DNA of 64,000 nucleotides from Shewanella kaireitica (GTDB taxonomy: Bacteria > Pseudomonadota > Gammaproteobacteria > Enterobacterales > Shewanellaceae): NCBI RefSeq assembly GCF_023284045.1, contig NZ_JAKIKQ010000007.1, positions 114,438 through 178,437 of the forward strand, in the 5' to 3' direction. Of this stretch, positions 47,555 to 58,645 are shown piece after piece. The notes below the pieces were generated by a model. It worked only from the letters and a program-made list of their open reading frames with translations, did not search any database and had not been told where the DNA came from. Position 1 is the stretch's first letter. The number at the start of each line of letters is the position of its first letter. The position numbers and the translations under genes are program-made.

Positions 47555-47986
47555 ATGACAGATGGAAATCAAGCGCTAAAGAAAGCGGGTTTGAAAGTAA
47601 CCTTACCACGAGTCAAAATTTTAGAATTGATGCAAGGACCAGAGAATCAGCATATCAGTGCTGAAGACCTCTATAAAAAGCTACTGGATTTGGGTGAAGA
47701 GATCGGCTTAGCGACGGTTTATCGAGTACTTAACCAGTTTGATGACGCAGGTATAGTCACACGTCATCATTTCGAAAGCGGCAAAGCTGTATTCGAACTT
47801 GCAACCCAACACCACCATGATCATCTTGTATGTTTATCATGCGGTAAGGTCTTCGAATTCTCAGATGATATGATTGAGCAACGCCAAGATGAAATTGCCA
47901 TGAAGCACAACATTAAGCTGACAAACCACAGTCTTTACCTTTACGGTGTTTGCACCAATGACAACTGTGAGCATGGTGAGCCTTAA
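47555..47986 (+). CDS. fur: Ferric uptake regulator Fur
   Basis: 143 residues from the ATG at 47555, which has AAGAG upstream; the longer frame to 47507 is rejected. A winged-helix domain contains 'GLATVYRVLNQFDDAGIV'. The metal sites are visible: 'HHHDH' (87-90 region), Cys93-x2-Cys96 and Cys133-x4-Cys138. The Fe2+-loaded dimer represses iron-uptake genes. A terminator follows. Confidence 0.95.
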   Translation: MTDGNQALKKAGLKVTLPRVKILELMQGPENQHISAEDLYKKLLDLGEEIGLATVYRVLNQFDDAGIVTRHHFESGKAVFELATQHHHDHLVCLSCGKVFEFSDDMIEQRQDEIAMKHNIKLTNHSLYLYGVCTNDNCEHGEP

Positions 47987-48000
47987 GGTTTACTTAGTTG

Positions 48001-48028
48001 AAAAAACCAGCTGAGTGCTGGTTTTTTT
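48001..48028 (+). terminator. Intrinsic terminator of fur
   Basis: An 11-bp stem of AAAAAACCAGC with its complement and a five-base loop, followed by T, 15 bases after the fur stop. It may also work on the minus strand for the convergent GNAT gene. Confidence 0.88.
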
Positions 48029-48059
48029 ATGGGGCTCGATTGACAAAAATTGCGCTTTG

Positions 48060-48560
48060 CTAAAGATATTTGTGAAAAACGTTTACCTTATGCCCCATAA
48101 ACTTATCCCTACCACGCTCTTGCATACCCAACTTTTTTGCCACACCTTCTGAGCCTTTATTCCCAATGAGGATTAAAGCAATTGCCTCATGTATATCGTA
48201 ATCAATGAATTTAGCTAACGCGGCAGAACCTGCTTCAAAGCCAATCCCTTTCCCCCAATAGCTGGGAAGGTAACGGTAACCGAGCTCCACTTCATCAAAC
48301 TCCTCAATATACTTTGGACCACAAAAGCCTATAACTTTAGCATCTGCTTTATGTTCTACCGCCCAACGTCCATAACCAAATTGCTCATAGTTACTTAAGA
48401 TCATGTTTTCCAAAATCTCTTCCGCCTGCGAAATATTAGTCATTGGCGCACCAGGTATATAGGTGAGAATTTCCGGGATACTGTTGAGTAAAAAAATCGC
48501 TTTCGTATCTTTTGACTCAAATCGCCGTATTATCAGTCTCTCGGTTTCAGCAATTATCAC
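48060..48560 (-). CDS. GNAT acetyltransferase, RimJ/RimL-like
   Basis: 166-residue acetyltransferase. 'ETERLIIRRF' at the start, 'YGRWAVEHKADAKVIGFCG', 'ELGYRYLPSYWGKGIGFEAGSAAL' (acetyl-CoA loop) and 'GSEGVAKKLGMQE' are family signatures. The start is GTG preceded by AAGGAG. Substrate unknown. Convergent with fur. Confidence 0.85.
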   Translation of the reverse strand: MIIAETERLIIRRFESKDTKAIFLLNSIPEILTYIPGAPMTNISQAEEILENMILSNYEQFGYGRWAVEHKADAKVIGFCGPKYIEEFDEVELGYRYLPSYWGKGIGFEAGSAALAKFIDYDIHEAIALILIGNKGSEGVAKKLGMQERGRDKFMGHKVNVFHKYL

Positions 48561-48777
48561 TTTAAACTCCTTGGTATTGCGCTATCCATATTACTACAAC
48601 ATACAATTCTTCAAACATAGTATGCTTATCTGTATTCACGACTTTTTGACTATTATCGATACTAATATAACTAAATTCTACTTAAATTAGAAAGTATTAA
48701 AACAAGATTGCCTAATCGGCAAAAATACCTTTCAATAAGACAAACCGCTATCAGGTGCATAATAGTAAGGAACATTT

Positions 48778-50448
48778 ATGACCATCATGCAAAAATTCTT
48801 TTGGATTATCGCTTCTTTCGGAAACTTGGTCGCGATAAACCTCGCCGTTAGCCAAACCAGTATTGGTACTATTTTATTACTCTTATTGACGATCACTTAC
48901 AGCGCTATTGGCTACTTCGATATGTACCATAGTAAGCATACACTCAACCGTCTCTACCCTGTTGTCGCACATATCCGCTATTTTCTAGAATCCTATAGAG
49001 TTGAGATCCAGCAGTATTTTATTGCTAACGATACCGAGGAAAAGCCATTCAACCGTGAACAACGCTCGTTAGTTTATCAGCGAGCTAAAAATGTCAGAGA
49101 CACCATCGCTTTTGGTACACAGCGTGATCTGCTTGAGGATAATTATTTAAGCCTGTGGCAATCTCTCCATCCTAGAGAAGTGGTAGCTGATGCTAAGCGA
49201 GTACGCTTTGGTGGTCCTGATTGTTTACAGCCCTATGATGCTTCCTATCTGAACATATCCGCGATGAGCTTTGGTTCATTAAGCCCAAACGCTATTGAAG
49301 CGCTAAATTTAGGGGCATTAAAGGCCGGCTGCTATCACAACACGGGAGAAGGTGGTGCTAGCCCCTATCACTTGAAGCACCATGGAGACATTGTTTGGCA
49401 AATTGGCTCTGGATTATTTGGCTGTCGTGATGACGAAGGCAACTTTAACCCCAACACATTCGCTGCGATGGCGACCCGCCCACAAATAAAGATGATTGAA
49501 ATTAAGCTTTCTCAAGGGGCAAAGCCAGGTCATGGTGGCGTATTACCTGCTGCAAAGATTACTGATGAAATTGCTGAAATTAGGCACATTTCGAAAGATA
49601 AGGATTGTGTATCACCCGCGGTAAATCCTGAATGCACCACACCAAAAGATCTGCTTAATTTTGTTGTCAAACTGAGAACATTAAGTGAAGGAAAGCCCAT
49701 TGGATTTAAACTCTGTATCGGTAATCCAGTAGAATTTTTAGGCTTGTGTAAAGCAATGTTAGAAACCGGTATAACACCCGACTTTATTACGGTAGATGGT
49801 GCAGAGGGAGGCACAGGCGCTGCACCAGTCGAGTTTTCCAACCGCTTAGGCATGATGTGCTTAGAGGGGGTTTATTTTACTCATAACGCGCTTATAGGCG
49901 CAGGGTTACGAGATAAAATAAATATTATCGCTTCTGGCAAGACGGCATCAAGTTTCGACCTTTTGGCCAAAATAGCGATGGGGGCCGATTCAGTTAATGC
50001 AGCCCGTACCATGATGATGTCACTTGGCTGTATTCAATCTCGCCACTGCAATACCAATATGTGCCCTACAGGTATCGCCACTCAAGACCCTGCTCGAAGC
50101 AAGGCCGTAAACGTTATTGAAAAAAGTGAACGGGTAAAAAACTACCACCACAATACCATCGAAAGTTTTTTTGAACTGGTTGGCAGTATGGGCTTAGACA
50201 ATCCAGCCAAGTTACTGCCTCATATGTTAAAAAAGCGCACTCCATATGGGCTATTAATGTCAGTAGGCAGCCTCATAGAGCCATTAAAAGAAAACGAATT
50301 ACTGCAAGAAAAGCATATTGAGGGACCTTGGAGCGACTGGTGGCATATGGCAAGAAGTGATGATTTCTATAGCGAAGATACCTACATCCTATCGCCGGCA
50401 GAGTTTTCACGCGCCAAACATACCAGTAGTAAACTAAAACCTACATAG
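48778..50448 (+). CDS. FMN-binding glutamate synthase-family protein, membrane-anchored
   Basis: 556 residues. Two membrane helices (about 5-50) precede a GltB-like TIM-barrel domain with 'AMSFGSLSPNAIEALNLGA', 'GEGGASPYHLKHHGD' and 'IKLSQGAKPGHGGVLP', and the [3Fe-4S]-like cysteine set in 'SRHCNTNMCPTGIATQDP'. It lacks the glutaminase domain of true glutamate synthase. Relatives (YerD type) are unassigned oxidoreductases. AAGGAA precedes the ATG. Single gene. Confidence 0.85.
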   Translation: MTIMQKFFWIIASFGNLVAINLAVSQTSIGTILLLLLTITYSAIGYFDMYHSKHTLNRLYPVVAHIRYFLESYRVEIQQYFIANDTEEKPFNREQRSLVYQRAKNVRDTIAFGTQRDLLEDNYLSLWQSLHPREVVADAKRVRFGGPDCLQPYDASYLNISAMSFGSLSPNAIEALNLGALKAGCYHNTGEGGASPYHLKHHGDIVWQIGSGLFGCRDDEGNFNPNTFAAMATRPQIKMIEIKLSQGAKPGHGGVLPAAKITDEIAEIRHISKDKDCVSPAVNPECTTPKDLLNFVVKLRTLSEGKPIGFKLCIGNPVEFLGLCKAMLETGITPDFITVDGAEGGTGAAPVEFSNRLGMMCLEGVYFTHNALIGAGLRDKINIIASGKTASSFDLLAKIAMGADSVNAARTMMMSLGCIQSRHCNTNMCPTGIATQDPARSKAVNVIEKSERVKNYHHNTIESFFELVGSMGLDNPAKLLPHMLKKRTPYGLLMSVGSLIEPLKENELLQEKHIEGPWSDWWHMARSDDFYSEDTYILSPAEFSRAKHTSSKLKPT

Positions 50449-50469
50449 GCTAGATTAATGTTGCTTTAA

Positions 50470-51393
50470 TCATAATAAAACGGATAACCAAAAGCTCATC
50501 GTAAACACACACAGTACTGTGGAAAGAACCACAGTACTGGCGATAACAGCTTGTTGAGCTTGAACTTGAATGGCAATAAGGTAAGCATTAATACCAAGCG
50601 GTGAAGCACTGAGCAATACCAGTACAGCTAGCAAATTAGGGTCTAACTTAAACAGCAAACCTAGAGCATAAACAAGAGCCGGCAAAAAGATCAATTTGAC
50701 CAATGAGGCCATTAAAGCCAACTTCCAATCTTTAGCTATTTTATAAAAACTCAGATTTGCCCCTAATACAAACAGTGCACATGCCAATGCGGGTTGGCTC
50801 AGTAAATCAATACCACTCGCTAAGTTATTGGCTAAAGGGATTTTCAATAGATTGAATGCTAAACCTAGTGAGATACTCATCACAATGGGATTAAAGACGA
50901 TGCCTTTTATAAATGGACCAGCTTTGAATTCTGCTTTGCTTCTGCTTAAAGCCAAAATAAAGGTTAATGAAAAAAGCAATGCACTATGAAAGGTTATAAT
51001 AATAAACACATTGCCCATCATCTCCTGCCCTAACGCGCCAACGATAATCGGTAACCCCACCAAAATAGTGTTTGAATAACTACAACCTAGAGCATAAGCA
51101 GCACTATTACTGATGCGTTGATATTGCCCTCTTCGTACGAAGTAGAAAAGTAAAAAACCTATGCCGTAAGTCACTAACACTGGCAGATAGAAACTAATTA
51201 AAGCTCTAATATCAAAGCTCTTATTTAGATCAGCTTGATACATATTGATGAATAAAAAAGCAGGAATGCAGAGGTAAAAAGTAAATAAACTTATCCCACC
51301 GATCTGCTCTTTTGAAAAAACGGATCTTATGGTGAGTATATAACCTAGTACGGCCATAAAAATAAGGGGAAAAACAATTGAAATAATGGCCAT
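50470..51393 (-). CDS. AEC family transporter
   Basis: 307-residue inner-membrane transporter with about ten helices in two five-helix repeats (auxin efflux carrier family). Conserved features are 'CSYSNTILVGLPII' in the first repeat and 'LSASPLGINAYLIA' near the end. Members move organic acids or amino acids; the substrate is unclear. Convergent with the preceding gene. Confidence 0.85.
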   Translation of the reverse strand: MAIISIVFPLIFMAVLGYILTIRSVFSKEQIGGISLFTFYLCIPAFLFINMYQADLNKSFDIRALISFYLPVLVTYGIGFLLFYFVRRGQYQRISNSAAYALGCSYSNTILVGLPIIVGALGQEMMGNVFIIITFHSALLFSLTFILALSRSKAEFKAGPFIKGIVFNPIVMSISLGLAFNLLKIPLANNLASGIDLLSQPALACALFVLGANLSFYKIAKDWKLALMASLVKLIFLPALVYALGLLFKLDPNLLAVLVLLSASPLGINAYLIAIQVQAQQAVIASTVVLSTVLCVFTMSFWLSVLL

Positions 51394-51628
51394 TAGGGGT
51401 TTAGTTTGTCCTAGAAAAGGTAACAGGAATTACCTTGCTCGCGTCCCAGTGTAAGATTAATTATCATATCAAATTAAAGGGGGAGAATCAGACAAGTTAA
51501 AAGATTCTTTTTGCAGAAACGATATGGAACTTCATCGGCGTTGAGATAACAGACACGGCTAGTAAACAAGCATCCGCTGCTACAAAAAGCCTAAATTTTA
51601 AAAGTGAATAAGCACACTTGCTGGACCG

Positions 51629-51937
51629 CTAATTACTAGAAATATTCAAAGGGATAATATTACAAAAAATCTCTTTCTCAAACTGCTGTTCGAGCTTCTC
51701 TCGCCATGATTGTTTATTGATTGGCACTAGAAAAAAATTCTCTCGAGATGTATCTGTAACAAACGCCATATCATGACGCATGAGCTCAAAGTGAATGTCA
51801 TTGACAAAATCGGCTGAAAAATTCTGCCGCCCTGTTAGCTGATTGATATCTTTACGTGTTAAAGATACCCCTTCATTGAGACCTTCGAACCTTAACCTTA
51901 ACCAATCTGAAAACTCTTTTGCGCTGACCATAGACAT
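51629..51937 (-). CDS. Small protein of unknown function
   Basis: 102 residues, soluble, no signal peptide or membrane segment; mixed helix and strand with a basic, aromatic C-terminal part. Two possible starts two codons apart. I do not recognise a family. It is between two intergenic gaps with no partner. Confidence 0.55.
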   Translation of the reverse strand: MSMVSAKEFSDWLRLRFEGLNEGVSLTRKDINQLTGRQNFSADFVNDIHFELMRHDMAFVTDTSRENFFLVPINKQSWREKLEQQFEKEIFCNIIPLNISSN

Positions 51938-52236
51938 AAAATCTACCTACAAGTTCCTCTATAGATAAATTAGGTATAACAGATCAGGGTTATATCGCCA
52001 TAATTTCAGCTAAAACCTTAGTTTATATCACCAGATATTCTAGCCAACTACTTATACGCAATATTTTACTCTAAAAAAAGTCATCCGATTTAGGAAAAAC
52101 GAGCTAAAGTACTGCCGCTATTTCACAAGCTTTATAATGTAAACTCCAGTTCGTTGAATAAATTGTCCGTTTATTATTACATAGGCTTATCCAATTACTG
52201 AGTTCTTTAAATTTCCATTAAACATTTACCCATAAA
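51938..52236. other. Intergenic region between the small gene and sucD
   Basis: About 300 AT-rich bases with no recognisable motif apart from the sucD terminator at its right edge. It probably contains the promoter of the small minus-strand gene. Confidence 0.35.
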
Positions 52237-52260
52237 AAAGCCGCTCCTGAGAGCGGCTTT
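52237..52260 (-). terminator. Intrinsic terminator of the sucABCD operon
   Basis: A perfect 10-bp stem (52237-52246 with 52251-52260) with a CTGA loop and an A tract on the plus strand that gives a U tract on the minus strand, 17 bases after the sucD stop. Confidence 0.9.
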
Positions 52261-52276
52261 CAATCAAACTCGGTTA

Positions 52277-53149
52277 TTACCAACCAGTCTTAGTACGTAA
52301 AGCTTTACCGATGTCAGCTAGAGAGCGAACAGTCGTTACGCCCGCAGCTTCTAGAGCCGCAAACTTATCTTCAGCAGTACCTTTACCGCCAGCGATAATA
52401 GCGCCAGCATGACCCATACGCTTGCCTTCAGGTGCAGTTACACCAGCAATGTATGAAACAACAGGCTTAGTAACGTTAGCTTTGATGTATTCAGCCGCTT
52501 CTTCTTCAGCAGTACCACCAATTTCACCAATCATTACGATTGCTTCAGTTTGCGGATCGTTTTGGAACATTTCCAATACGTCGATGAAGTTAGTACCTGG
52601 AATTGGGTCACCACCAATACCTACACAAGTAGATTGGCCAAAACCTTCATCAGTAGTTTGCTTAACCGCTTCGTACGTTAACGTACCAGAACGTGAAACA
52701 ATACCCACTTTACCAGGCTTATGGATGTGACCAGGCATGATACCAATCTTACACTCACCAGGAGTGATAACACCTGGACAGTTAGGACCAATCATACGCA
52801 CGCCAGTCTCTTCAAGTTTAACTTTAACTTGAAGCATATCTAACGTTGGGATCCCTTCAGTAATACAAACGATTAGCTCAATGCCACCGTCGATTGCTTC
52901 AAGAATTGCATCTTTACAGAAAGGTGCAGGTACGTAGATAACAGTAGCAGTAGCGCCAGTCACTTCAACAGCGTCTTTAACAGTATTAAATACCGGTAGA
53001 CCTAAGTGAATTTGACCGCCTTTTCCTGGAGATACACCACCAACCATCTGAGTACCGTAAGCGATAGCTTGCTCAGAGTGGAAAGTACCTTGACCACCAG
53101 TGAAACCCTGACAGATTACTTTAGTATCTTTATTAATTAATACAGACAT
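52277..53149 (-). CDS. sucD: Succinyl-CoA synthetase alpha subunit
   Basis: 290-residue TCA cycle enzyme subunit. '[20 protein letters not shown]' forms the CoA-binding fold, and the phosphorylated His lies in '[17 protein letters not shown]'. It shares one base with sucC. Last gene of the suc cluster, and followed by a terminator. Confidence 0.97.
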   Translation of the reverse strand: MSVLINKDTKVICQGFTGGQGTFHSEQAIAYGTQMVGGVSPGKGGQIHLGLPVFNTVKDAVEVTGATATVIYVPAPFCKDAILEAIDGGIELIVCITEGIPTLDMLQVKVKLEETGVRMIGPNCPGVITPGECKIGIMPGHIHKPGKVGIVSRSGTLTYEAVKQTTDEGFGQSTCVGIGGDPIPGTNFIDVLEMFQNDPQTEAIVMIGEIGGTAEEEAAEYIKANVTKPVVSYIAGVTAPEGKRMGHAGAIIAGGKGTAEDKFAALEAAGVTTVRSLADIGKALRTKTGW

Positions 53150-54315
53150 TATTTGCTCTCCGCAGCTTTAACGACTTGCTCAGCTGCATCAGTAAGACTT
53201 GTAGCAGCAATGATGTCTAGATCAGAGTTAGCAAGAACTTCACGACCAAGATCAGCGTTAGTACCTTCAAGACGAACAACAACAGGTACTTCAACGCCAA
53301 CTTCTTTAACAGCGCCAATGATGCCTTCAGCAATCATGTCACAACGAACGATTCCGCCAAAGATGTTCACAAGAACAGCTTTAACGTTTGAGTCAGACAA
53401 GATGATCTTGAATGCTTCAGCAACACGTTCTTTCGTTGCTCCGCCACCAACGTCTAGGAAGTTAGCTGGCTTGCCGCCGTGCAGGTTTACGATATCCATC
53501 GTACCCATTGCAAGGCCTGCACCGTTAACCATGCAGCCAACGTTTCCGTCTAGTGCTACGTAGTTAAGCTCAAACTTAGCCGCGTGAGCTTCACGAGCAT
53601 CATCTTGTGATGGGTCATGCATTTCACGGATTTTAGGCTGACGGAATAAAGCGTTACCGTCGATACCAATCTTGCCATCAAGACAGTGGATATTGCCTTC
53701 TTCAGTGATAACAAGTGGGTTGATTTCAAGCAGTGCGAAATCATGATCTTCAAACATTGTCGCTAAGCCCATAAAGACTTTAGTGAACTGTTTCATTTGG
53801 GCTGGAGTCAAACCCAACTTAAAGCCAAGGTCACGTGCCTGGTATGGCTGAGGACCTGTTAGCGGATCAATGATAGCTTTGTGAATGAGCTCTGGCGTTT
53901 CTTCAGCCACAGTTTCAATTTCAACGCCACCTTCCGTTGATGCCATGAACACAACACGTTGTGTTGCACGGTCAACAACAGCACCTAGGTACAATTCATT
54001 TGCAATGTCAGTACAGCTTTCGACTAAGATTTTAGCTACTGGCTGACCCTTCTCATCAGTTTGGTAAGTCACTAAGTTCTTACCTAACCAATGTTCAGCA
54101 AACGCTCTTATCTCTTCTTTATCGCCAGTGACTTTAACGCCACCTGCTTTACCACGGCCGCCTGCGTGTACTTGACACTTAACAACCCACATATCACCGC
54201 CAATATGGCCTGCAGCTTCAACAGCTTCTTGAGCTGTATCACATGCAAAACCTTCTGACACTGGTAAACCATATTCGGCAAATAAAGATTTTGCCTGATA
54301 CTCATGCAAATTCAT
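53149..54315 (-). CDS. sucC: Succinyl-CoA synthetase beta subunit
   Basis: 388 residues. ATP-grasp domain begins '[19 protein letters not shown]', with '[17 protein letters not shown]' and the C-terminal '[19 protein letters not shown]' power helix. With SucD it makes succinate and ATP. Length matches E. coli (388). Confidence 0.97.
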   Translation of the reverse strand: MNLHEYQAKSLFAEYGLPVSEGFACDTAQEAVEAAGHIGGDMWVVKCQVHAGGRGKAGGVKVTGDKEEIRAFAEHWLGKNLVTYQTDEKGQPVAKILVESCTDIANELYLGAVVDRATQRVVFMASTEGGVEIETVAEETPELIHKAIIDPLTGPQPYQARDLGFKLGLTPAQMKQFTKVFMGLATMFEDHDFALLEINPLVITEEGNIHCLDGKIGIDGNALFRQPKIREMHDPSQDDAREAHAAKFELNYVALDGNVGCMVNGAGLAMGTMDIVNLHGGKPANFLDVGGGATKERVAEAFKIILSDSNVKAVLVNIFGGIVRCDMIAEGIIGAVKEVGVEVPVVVRLEGTNADLGREVLANSDLDIIAATSLTDAAEQVVKAAESK

Positions 54316-54396
54316 GATGATCTATCCATTATACTTCTTGTCAATTTTTCAACAGGCTCAAATGAGCCTGCAACGAGGGTATTGTCTGTCTTAACC

Positions 54397-55587
54397 TTAA
54401 AGGTCAAGTAACAGACGAGTTGGGTCTTCTAGGAAGTCTTTAATGGCAACCAAATAACCAACCGACTCACGACCATCTACGATACGGTGGTCGTAAGAAA
54501 GTGCGAGGTACATCATAGGCAGGATTTCAACCTGACCATTGACTGCCATAGGGCGATCTTTAATGGCATGCATGCCTAAAATCGCGCTTTGTGGCAGATT
54601 CAAAATTGGGGTAGACATCAATGAACCAAATACACCACCGTTAGTAACCGTAAAGTTACCGCCAGTCATGTCAGCAACGGTTAATTTACCGTCACGGCCT
54701 TTAAGTGCTAATTCACGAACATTACGTTCGATATCAGCAAGGCTCATCTTATCGGTATCACGTAGCACTGGTGTTACCAAGCCACGCGGCGTTGAAACCG
54801 CAATGCTCACATCAAAGTAGTTGTGGTAAACAATTTCATCGCCATCAATTGAAGCGTTAACTTCAGGGAAACGCTTAAGTGCTTCAGTCACAGCTTTTAC
54901 GTAGAAAGACATAAAGCCTAAACGGATACCATGACGCTTCTCAAAAATCTCTTGATACTGCTTACGGATGTCCATGATTGGCTTCATGTTAACTTCGTTA
55001 AACGTCGTTAGCATGGCTGTCGAGTTTTTAGCTTCTAGTAAGCGATTAGCAATCGTCTTACGTAGACGTGTCATTGGTACACGTTTCTCACTACGTTCAG
55101 CAAGCGGCGCAGCAACAGCAGCTGGAGCGCTTGTCGGCGCTGGCGCTGCTTTAGCATTCTTAACGAAGGCTTCAACGTCTTCCTTAGTAATACGTCCGCC
55201 AACACCAGTACCTTTAACCGCGGCAGCATCAACATTGTGCTCTGCAATTAAACGGCGTACTGATGGGCTTAATGCATCACTGGTCTCTTCAGCTTCTGCA
55301 GGAGCAGCCGCTTCAGCTTCAGCTTTAGTCACTTCTTGGCCAGCAACTGCGCCAGCAACAAAGTTCGCAATAATCGCTTCGCCTAAAACGGTGTCGCCTT
55401 CTTCCGCAAGGAATTCAGCAATCTGACCATCTTCAGGTGCAACAACTTCAAGTACTACTTTATCAGTTTCAATATCAACAAGGATTTGATCACGAGAAAC
55501 TTGCTCGCCAGCTTGAACATGCCAAGTAGCAATAGTTGCATCAGCAACAGATTCTGGCAGTACGGGTACCTTAATTTCGATACTCAT
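54397..55587 (-). CDS. sucB: 2-oxoglutarate dehydrogenase E2 (dihydrolipoyl succinyltransferase)
   Basis: 396 residues. A lipoyl domain with modified Lys in '[11 protein letters not shown]' (near 43) is followed by an Ala/Pro/Glu-rich linker, an E3-binding domain '[15 protein letters not shown]' and the acyltransferase domain with '[13 protein letters not shown]'. Core of the 2-oxoglutarate dehydrogenase complex. Located between sucA and sucC. Confidence 0.97.
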   Translation of the reverse strand: MSIEIKVPVLPESVADATIATWHVQAGEQVSRDQILVDIETDKVVLEVVAPEDGQIAEFLAEEGDTVLGEAIIANFVAGAVAGQEVTKAEAEAAAPAEAEETSDALSPSVRRLIAEHNVDAAAVKGTGVGGRITKEDVEAFVKNAKAAPAPTSAPAAVAAPLAERSEKRVPMTRLRKTIANRLLEAKNSTAMLTTFNEVNMKPIMDIRKQYQEIFEKRHGIRLGFMSFYVKAVTEALKRFPEVNASIDGDEIVYHNYFDVSIAVSTPRGLVTPVLRDTDKMSLADIERNVRELALKGRDGKLTVADMTGGNFTVTNGGVFGSLMSTPILNLPQSAILGMHAIKDRPMAVNGQVEILPMMYLALSYDHRIVDGRESVGYLVAIKDFLEDPTRLLLDL

Positions 55588-55619
55588 GGATAACGATCCT
55601 TTTTATATAATGTCTATTA

Positions 55620-58442
55620 CTACAGCTTTAATGCGCTGCTAATTAACGATTCTTGTTGCTGAGCGTGCAATGCAGGATAACCACATGCTGGCGCAGCTGA
55701 AGCTTCACGGCCGGCATAGCTCAACTGAGCTCCTGCAGGTATGACGCTCCAGAAATGATGTTGGCTACAATACCAAGCCCCTTGGTTTTGAGGCTCTTCT
55801 TGGCACCACACGAAATCTTTAACATGGCTATAGTCAGCAAGTGCAGCGGCTGCTTCTTCATGTGGGAACGGATATAGCTGCTCCACACGAATTAGTGCTA
55901 CGTTGTCTTGACCTTCTTTACGACGACGCTCTAGTAGCTCAAAGTAAACTTTACCGCTACAGAATACGACTCTGTCGACCTTGCTCGCATCTAGTTCATC
56001 AATTTCGCCGATAACATTCTGGAATGTCCCTTCAGCAAGCTCTTCCATGCTCGAAACAGCTAATGGGTGACGAAGCAGTGACTTAGGTGACATAACCACA
56101 AGTGGGCGGCGCATTGGACGCACAACTTGACGACGCAACATGTGGTAAACCTGCGCCGGTGTAGAAGGCACACAAACCTGCATATTGTGGTTAGCACAAA
56201 GCTGTAAGAAACGCTCTAGACGTGCACTTGAATGCTCTGGACCTTGTCCTTCATAACCATGAGGTAATAGCATAGTCAGACCACATAAACGGCCCCACTT
56301 TTGCTCACCTGATGACAAGAACTGGTCAATCACTACCTGTGCACAGTTAGCAAAATCACCAAACTGGGCTTCCCAAAGCGTTAATCCGCCTGGTTCTGCA
56401 GTGGCATAACCATATTCAAATGCTAGTACCGATGCTTCTGATAAAACAGAGTCAGTTAGGTCAATTGGACCTTGGTCATCAGCAATATTACGCAGTGGCA
56501 TGTAAGCCGTTGCGTCATTTTGATTATGCAGCACAGCATGACGATGGAAGAAAGTACCACGGCCTGAATCTTGGCCAGTAATGCGGATACGTTTCTTATC
56601 TTCAAGAATCGACGCGTATGCTAATGTCTCAGCAAAGCCCCAATCTAACAATTTTTCGCCTGACGCCATCAATAAACGATCTTTATAGATTTTGGCAACG
56701 CGAGACTGCAACTTATGGCTTTCAGGAACATAGCTGATTTTTTCTGCTAGATTCTTGATTCTGTCCATCGACATATGCGCGTCGTAGTTATCATTCCACT
56801 CAGCGCCAATGTATGGACTCCAGTCGACAGAATGTAACGTCATTGGACGCCATTCTTTAACCACACAATCACCGTCATCTAACGCGTCACGATAAGCGTT
56901 CACCATCGAGGTTACGTCATCAGCGCCCATTGCATTTTCAGCAATCAGCTTGTCGGCGTAGATCTTTCTTGGTGTTGGGTGCTTCTTGATTTTCGCGTAC
57001 ATCAGTGGCTGAGTTGCGCTCGGCTCGTCCGCTTCGTTATGGCCATGACGACGGTAACAAACCAGATCAATCACCACATCACGCTTAAACTCATTACGGT
57101 AATCAACAGCAAGCTGTGATACAAAAGCAACCGCTTCTGGATCGTCTGCGTTAACGTGGAAGATTGGCGCCTGTACCATCTTAGCAATATCGGTACAGTA
57201 TTCAGTAGAACGCACATCTTCTGTCAAGTTAGTGGTGAAACCGACTTGGTTATTCACTACGATGCGGATTGAACCGCCAACCTTGAAGCCGCGAGTTTGC
57301 GACATGTTAAAGGTTTCTTGAACAATGCCTTGACCCGTAATCGCTGAGTCACCATGAATGGTAATTGGCATCACTTGCAGGCCAGTATCACATTTGCGCC
57401 TATCTAAACGCGCACGTACTGAACCAATAACCACTGGATTAACGATCTCTAAGTGAGATGGGTTAAAGGCTAGTGCAAGGTGAACATTTCCGCCCGGTGT
57501 TTCAAAATCAGATGAAAAACCTTGATGATACTTAACATCACCAGAGCCGTTAAGCTCATCGCTGTGCTTACCGGCAAACTCATCAAATAGCTCAGACGGC
57601 TTTTTACCAAGAATGTTTACTAATACGTTCAAACGACCACGGTGAGCCATGCCGATAACCACTTCTTTGGTACCTGCATCACCCGCGCGATAGATAATTT
57701 CACGCATCATAGGCACTAGCGCATCACCACCTTCAAGTGAGAAACGTTTTGCACCTGGGAACTTAGCGCCAAGGTATTTTTCCATACCTTCCGCGGCATT
57801 AAGCCCTTCTAGAATTCGAGTTTTATCAGTTTTTGAGTAGTTGGCAGCACCTAGAGACGGCTCAAGACGTTGCTGGATCCAACGCTTTTCATCTGTATCG
57901 GTAATATGCATATACTCAGCGCCAATCGAGCCACAGTATGTTGCTTTCAGCGCTTTGACCAGATCAATTAACTTCATGGTGTCGCCACCATGTGCAAATG
58001 AACCGGTATTAAATTCACGCTGCATATCGTCACTATCTAGACCATGGAAAGCAGGGTCTAATTCAGAAACGGTATCGCGTTTCCAAATATCTAGCGGATC
58101 CAAGCTCGCGTTCTGGTGACCACGAAAACGGTGCGCGTTAATTAGCTGTAGGACTTTAACTTGTTTTGCATCGACTTCATGATCGGTCACTTTTGGTGAG
58201 CCTTTCTGACGTCCGTCTAATGCAAGACTACGAAAATAGTCGCGTACTTTAGAGTGGGCAGCTTCAGGCACTTCACTAGAGGTACCATTCACTAGAGGGA
58301 GGTTATCAAACACGACTCGCCAGTCTTCTGTTACTGACTGTGGGTCATCTTGATAGGCTTCATACATCTCTTCTACATAGGTCGAATTCGCGCCATTAAG
58401 ATGAGACGATTCGAGCCAGGCTTTCATGATGCCTTGGTGCAT
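55620..58442 (-). CDS. sucA: 2-oxoglutarate dehydrogenase E1 component
   Basis: 940 residues from the ATG at 58442 with AAGGAA upstream; a TTG frame starts 5 codons earlier and is less likely. Thiamine-diphosphate enzyme with 'GMAHRGRLNVLVNILGK' and 'YRRHGHNEADEPSATQPLMY'. It decarboxylates 2-oxoglutarate. First gene after the sdhB/sucA terminator. Confidence 0.96.
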   Translation of the reverse strand: MHQGIMKAWLESSHLNGANSTYVEEMYEAYQDDPQSVTEDWRVVFDNLPLVNGTSSEVPEAAHSKVRDYFRSLALDGRQKGSPKVTDHEVDAKQVKVLQLINAHRFRGHQNASLDPLDIWKRDTVSELDPAFHGLDSDDMQREFNTGSFAHGGDTMKLIDLVKALKATYCGSIGAEYMHITDTDEKRWIQQRLEPSLGAANYSKTDKTRILEGLNAAEGMEKYLGAKFPGAKRFSLEGGDALVPMMREIIYRAGDAGTKEVVIGMAHRGRLNVLVNILGKKPSELFDEFAGKHSDELNGSGDVKYHQGFSSDFETPGGNVHLALAFNPSHLEIVNPVVIGSVRARLDRRKCDTGLQVMPITIHGDSAITGQGIVQETFNMSQTRGFKVGGSIRIVVNNQVGFTTNLTEDVRSTEYCTDIAKMVQAPIFHVNADDPEAVAFVSQLAVDYRNEFKRDVVIDLVCYRRHGHNEADEPSATQPLMYAKIKKHPTPRKIYADKLIAENAMGADDVTSMVNAYRDALDDGDCVVKEWRPMTLHSVDWSPYIGAEWNDNYDAHMSMDRIKNLAEKISYVPESHKLQSRVAKIYKDRLLMASGEKLLDWGFAETLAYASILEDKKRIRITGQDSGRGTFFHRHAVLHNQNDATAYMPLRNIADDQGPIDLTDSVLSEASVLAFEYGYATAEPGGLTLWEAQFGDFANCAQVVIDQFLSSGEQKWGRLCGLTMLLPHGYEGQGPEHSSARLERFLQLCANHNMQVCVPSTPAQVYHMLRRQVVRPMRRPLVVMSPKSLLRHPLAVSSMEELAEGTFQNVIGEIDELDASKVDRVVFCSGKVYFELLERRRKEGQDNVALIRVEQLYPFPHEEAAAALADYSHVKDFVWCQEEPQNQGAWYCSQHHFWSVIPAGAQLSYAGREASAAPACGYPALHAQQQESLISSALKL

Positions 58443-58580
58443 TTCTATTCCTTTCAAACTTATACACGTGCTTAGCCAAAGTCATAAATACAGAACGTTC
58501 GAGCAAACCCAAATTTTCTGTAATCTCTGTAGCCCCTAGAGTTCCAGATTATCTTTATATTGTCTTCCGTGACACAAAAA

Positions 58581-58608
58581 GAGTCACTTCCAATAAAGAA
58601 AGTGACTC
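58581..58608 (-). terminator. Terminator between sdhB and sucA
   Basis: A perfect 9-bp stem (58581-58589 with 58600-58608), 10-base loop and five T on the minus strand. It lies between the sdhCDAB and suc genes, so sdh transcripts probably end here in part and suc genes depend on readthrough or their own promoter. Confidence 0.82.
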
Positions 58609-58645
58609 TCATAGAGCTATATCAATATCGGCTCTTTAAACTGCA

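Noticed and set aside
54968..55426. 152-codon plus-strand open frame opposite sucB
   Set aside because: Low-complexity Ala/Ser-rich product arising from the antisense of the sucB linker; not a gene.
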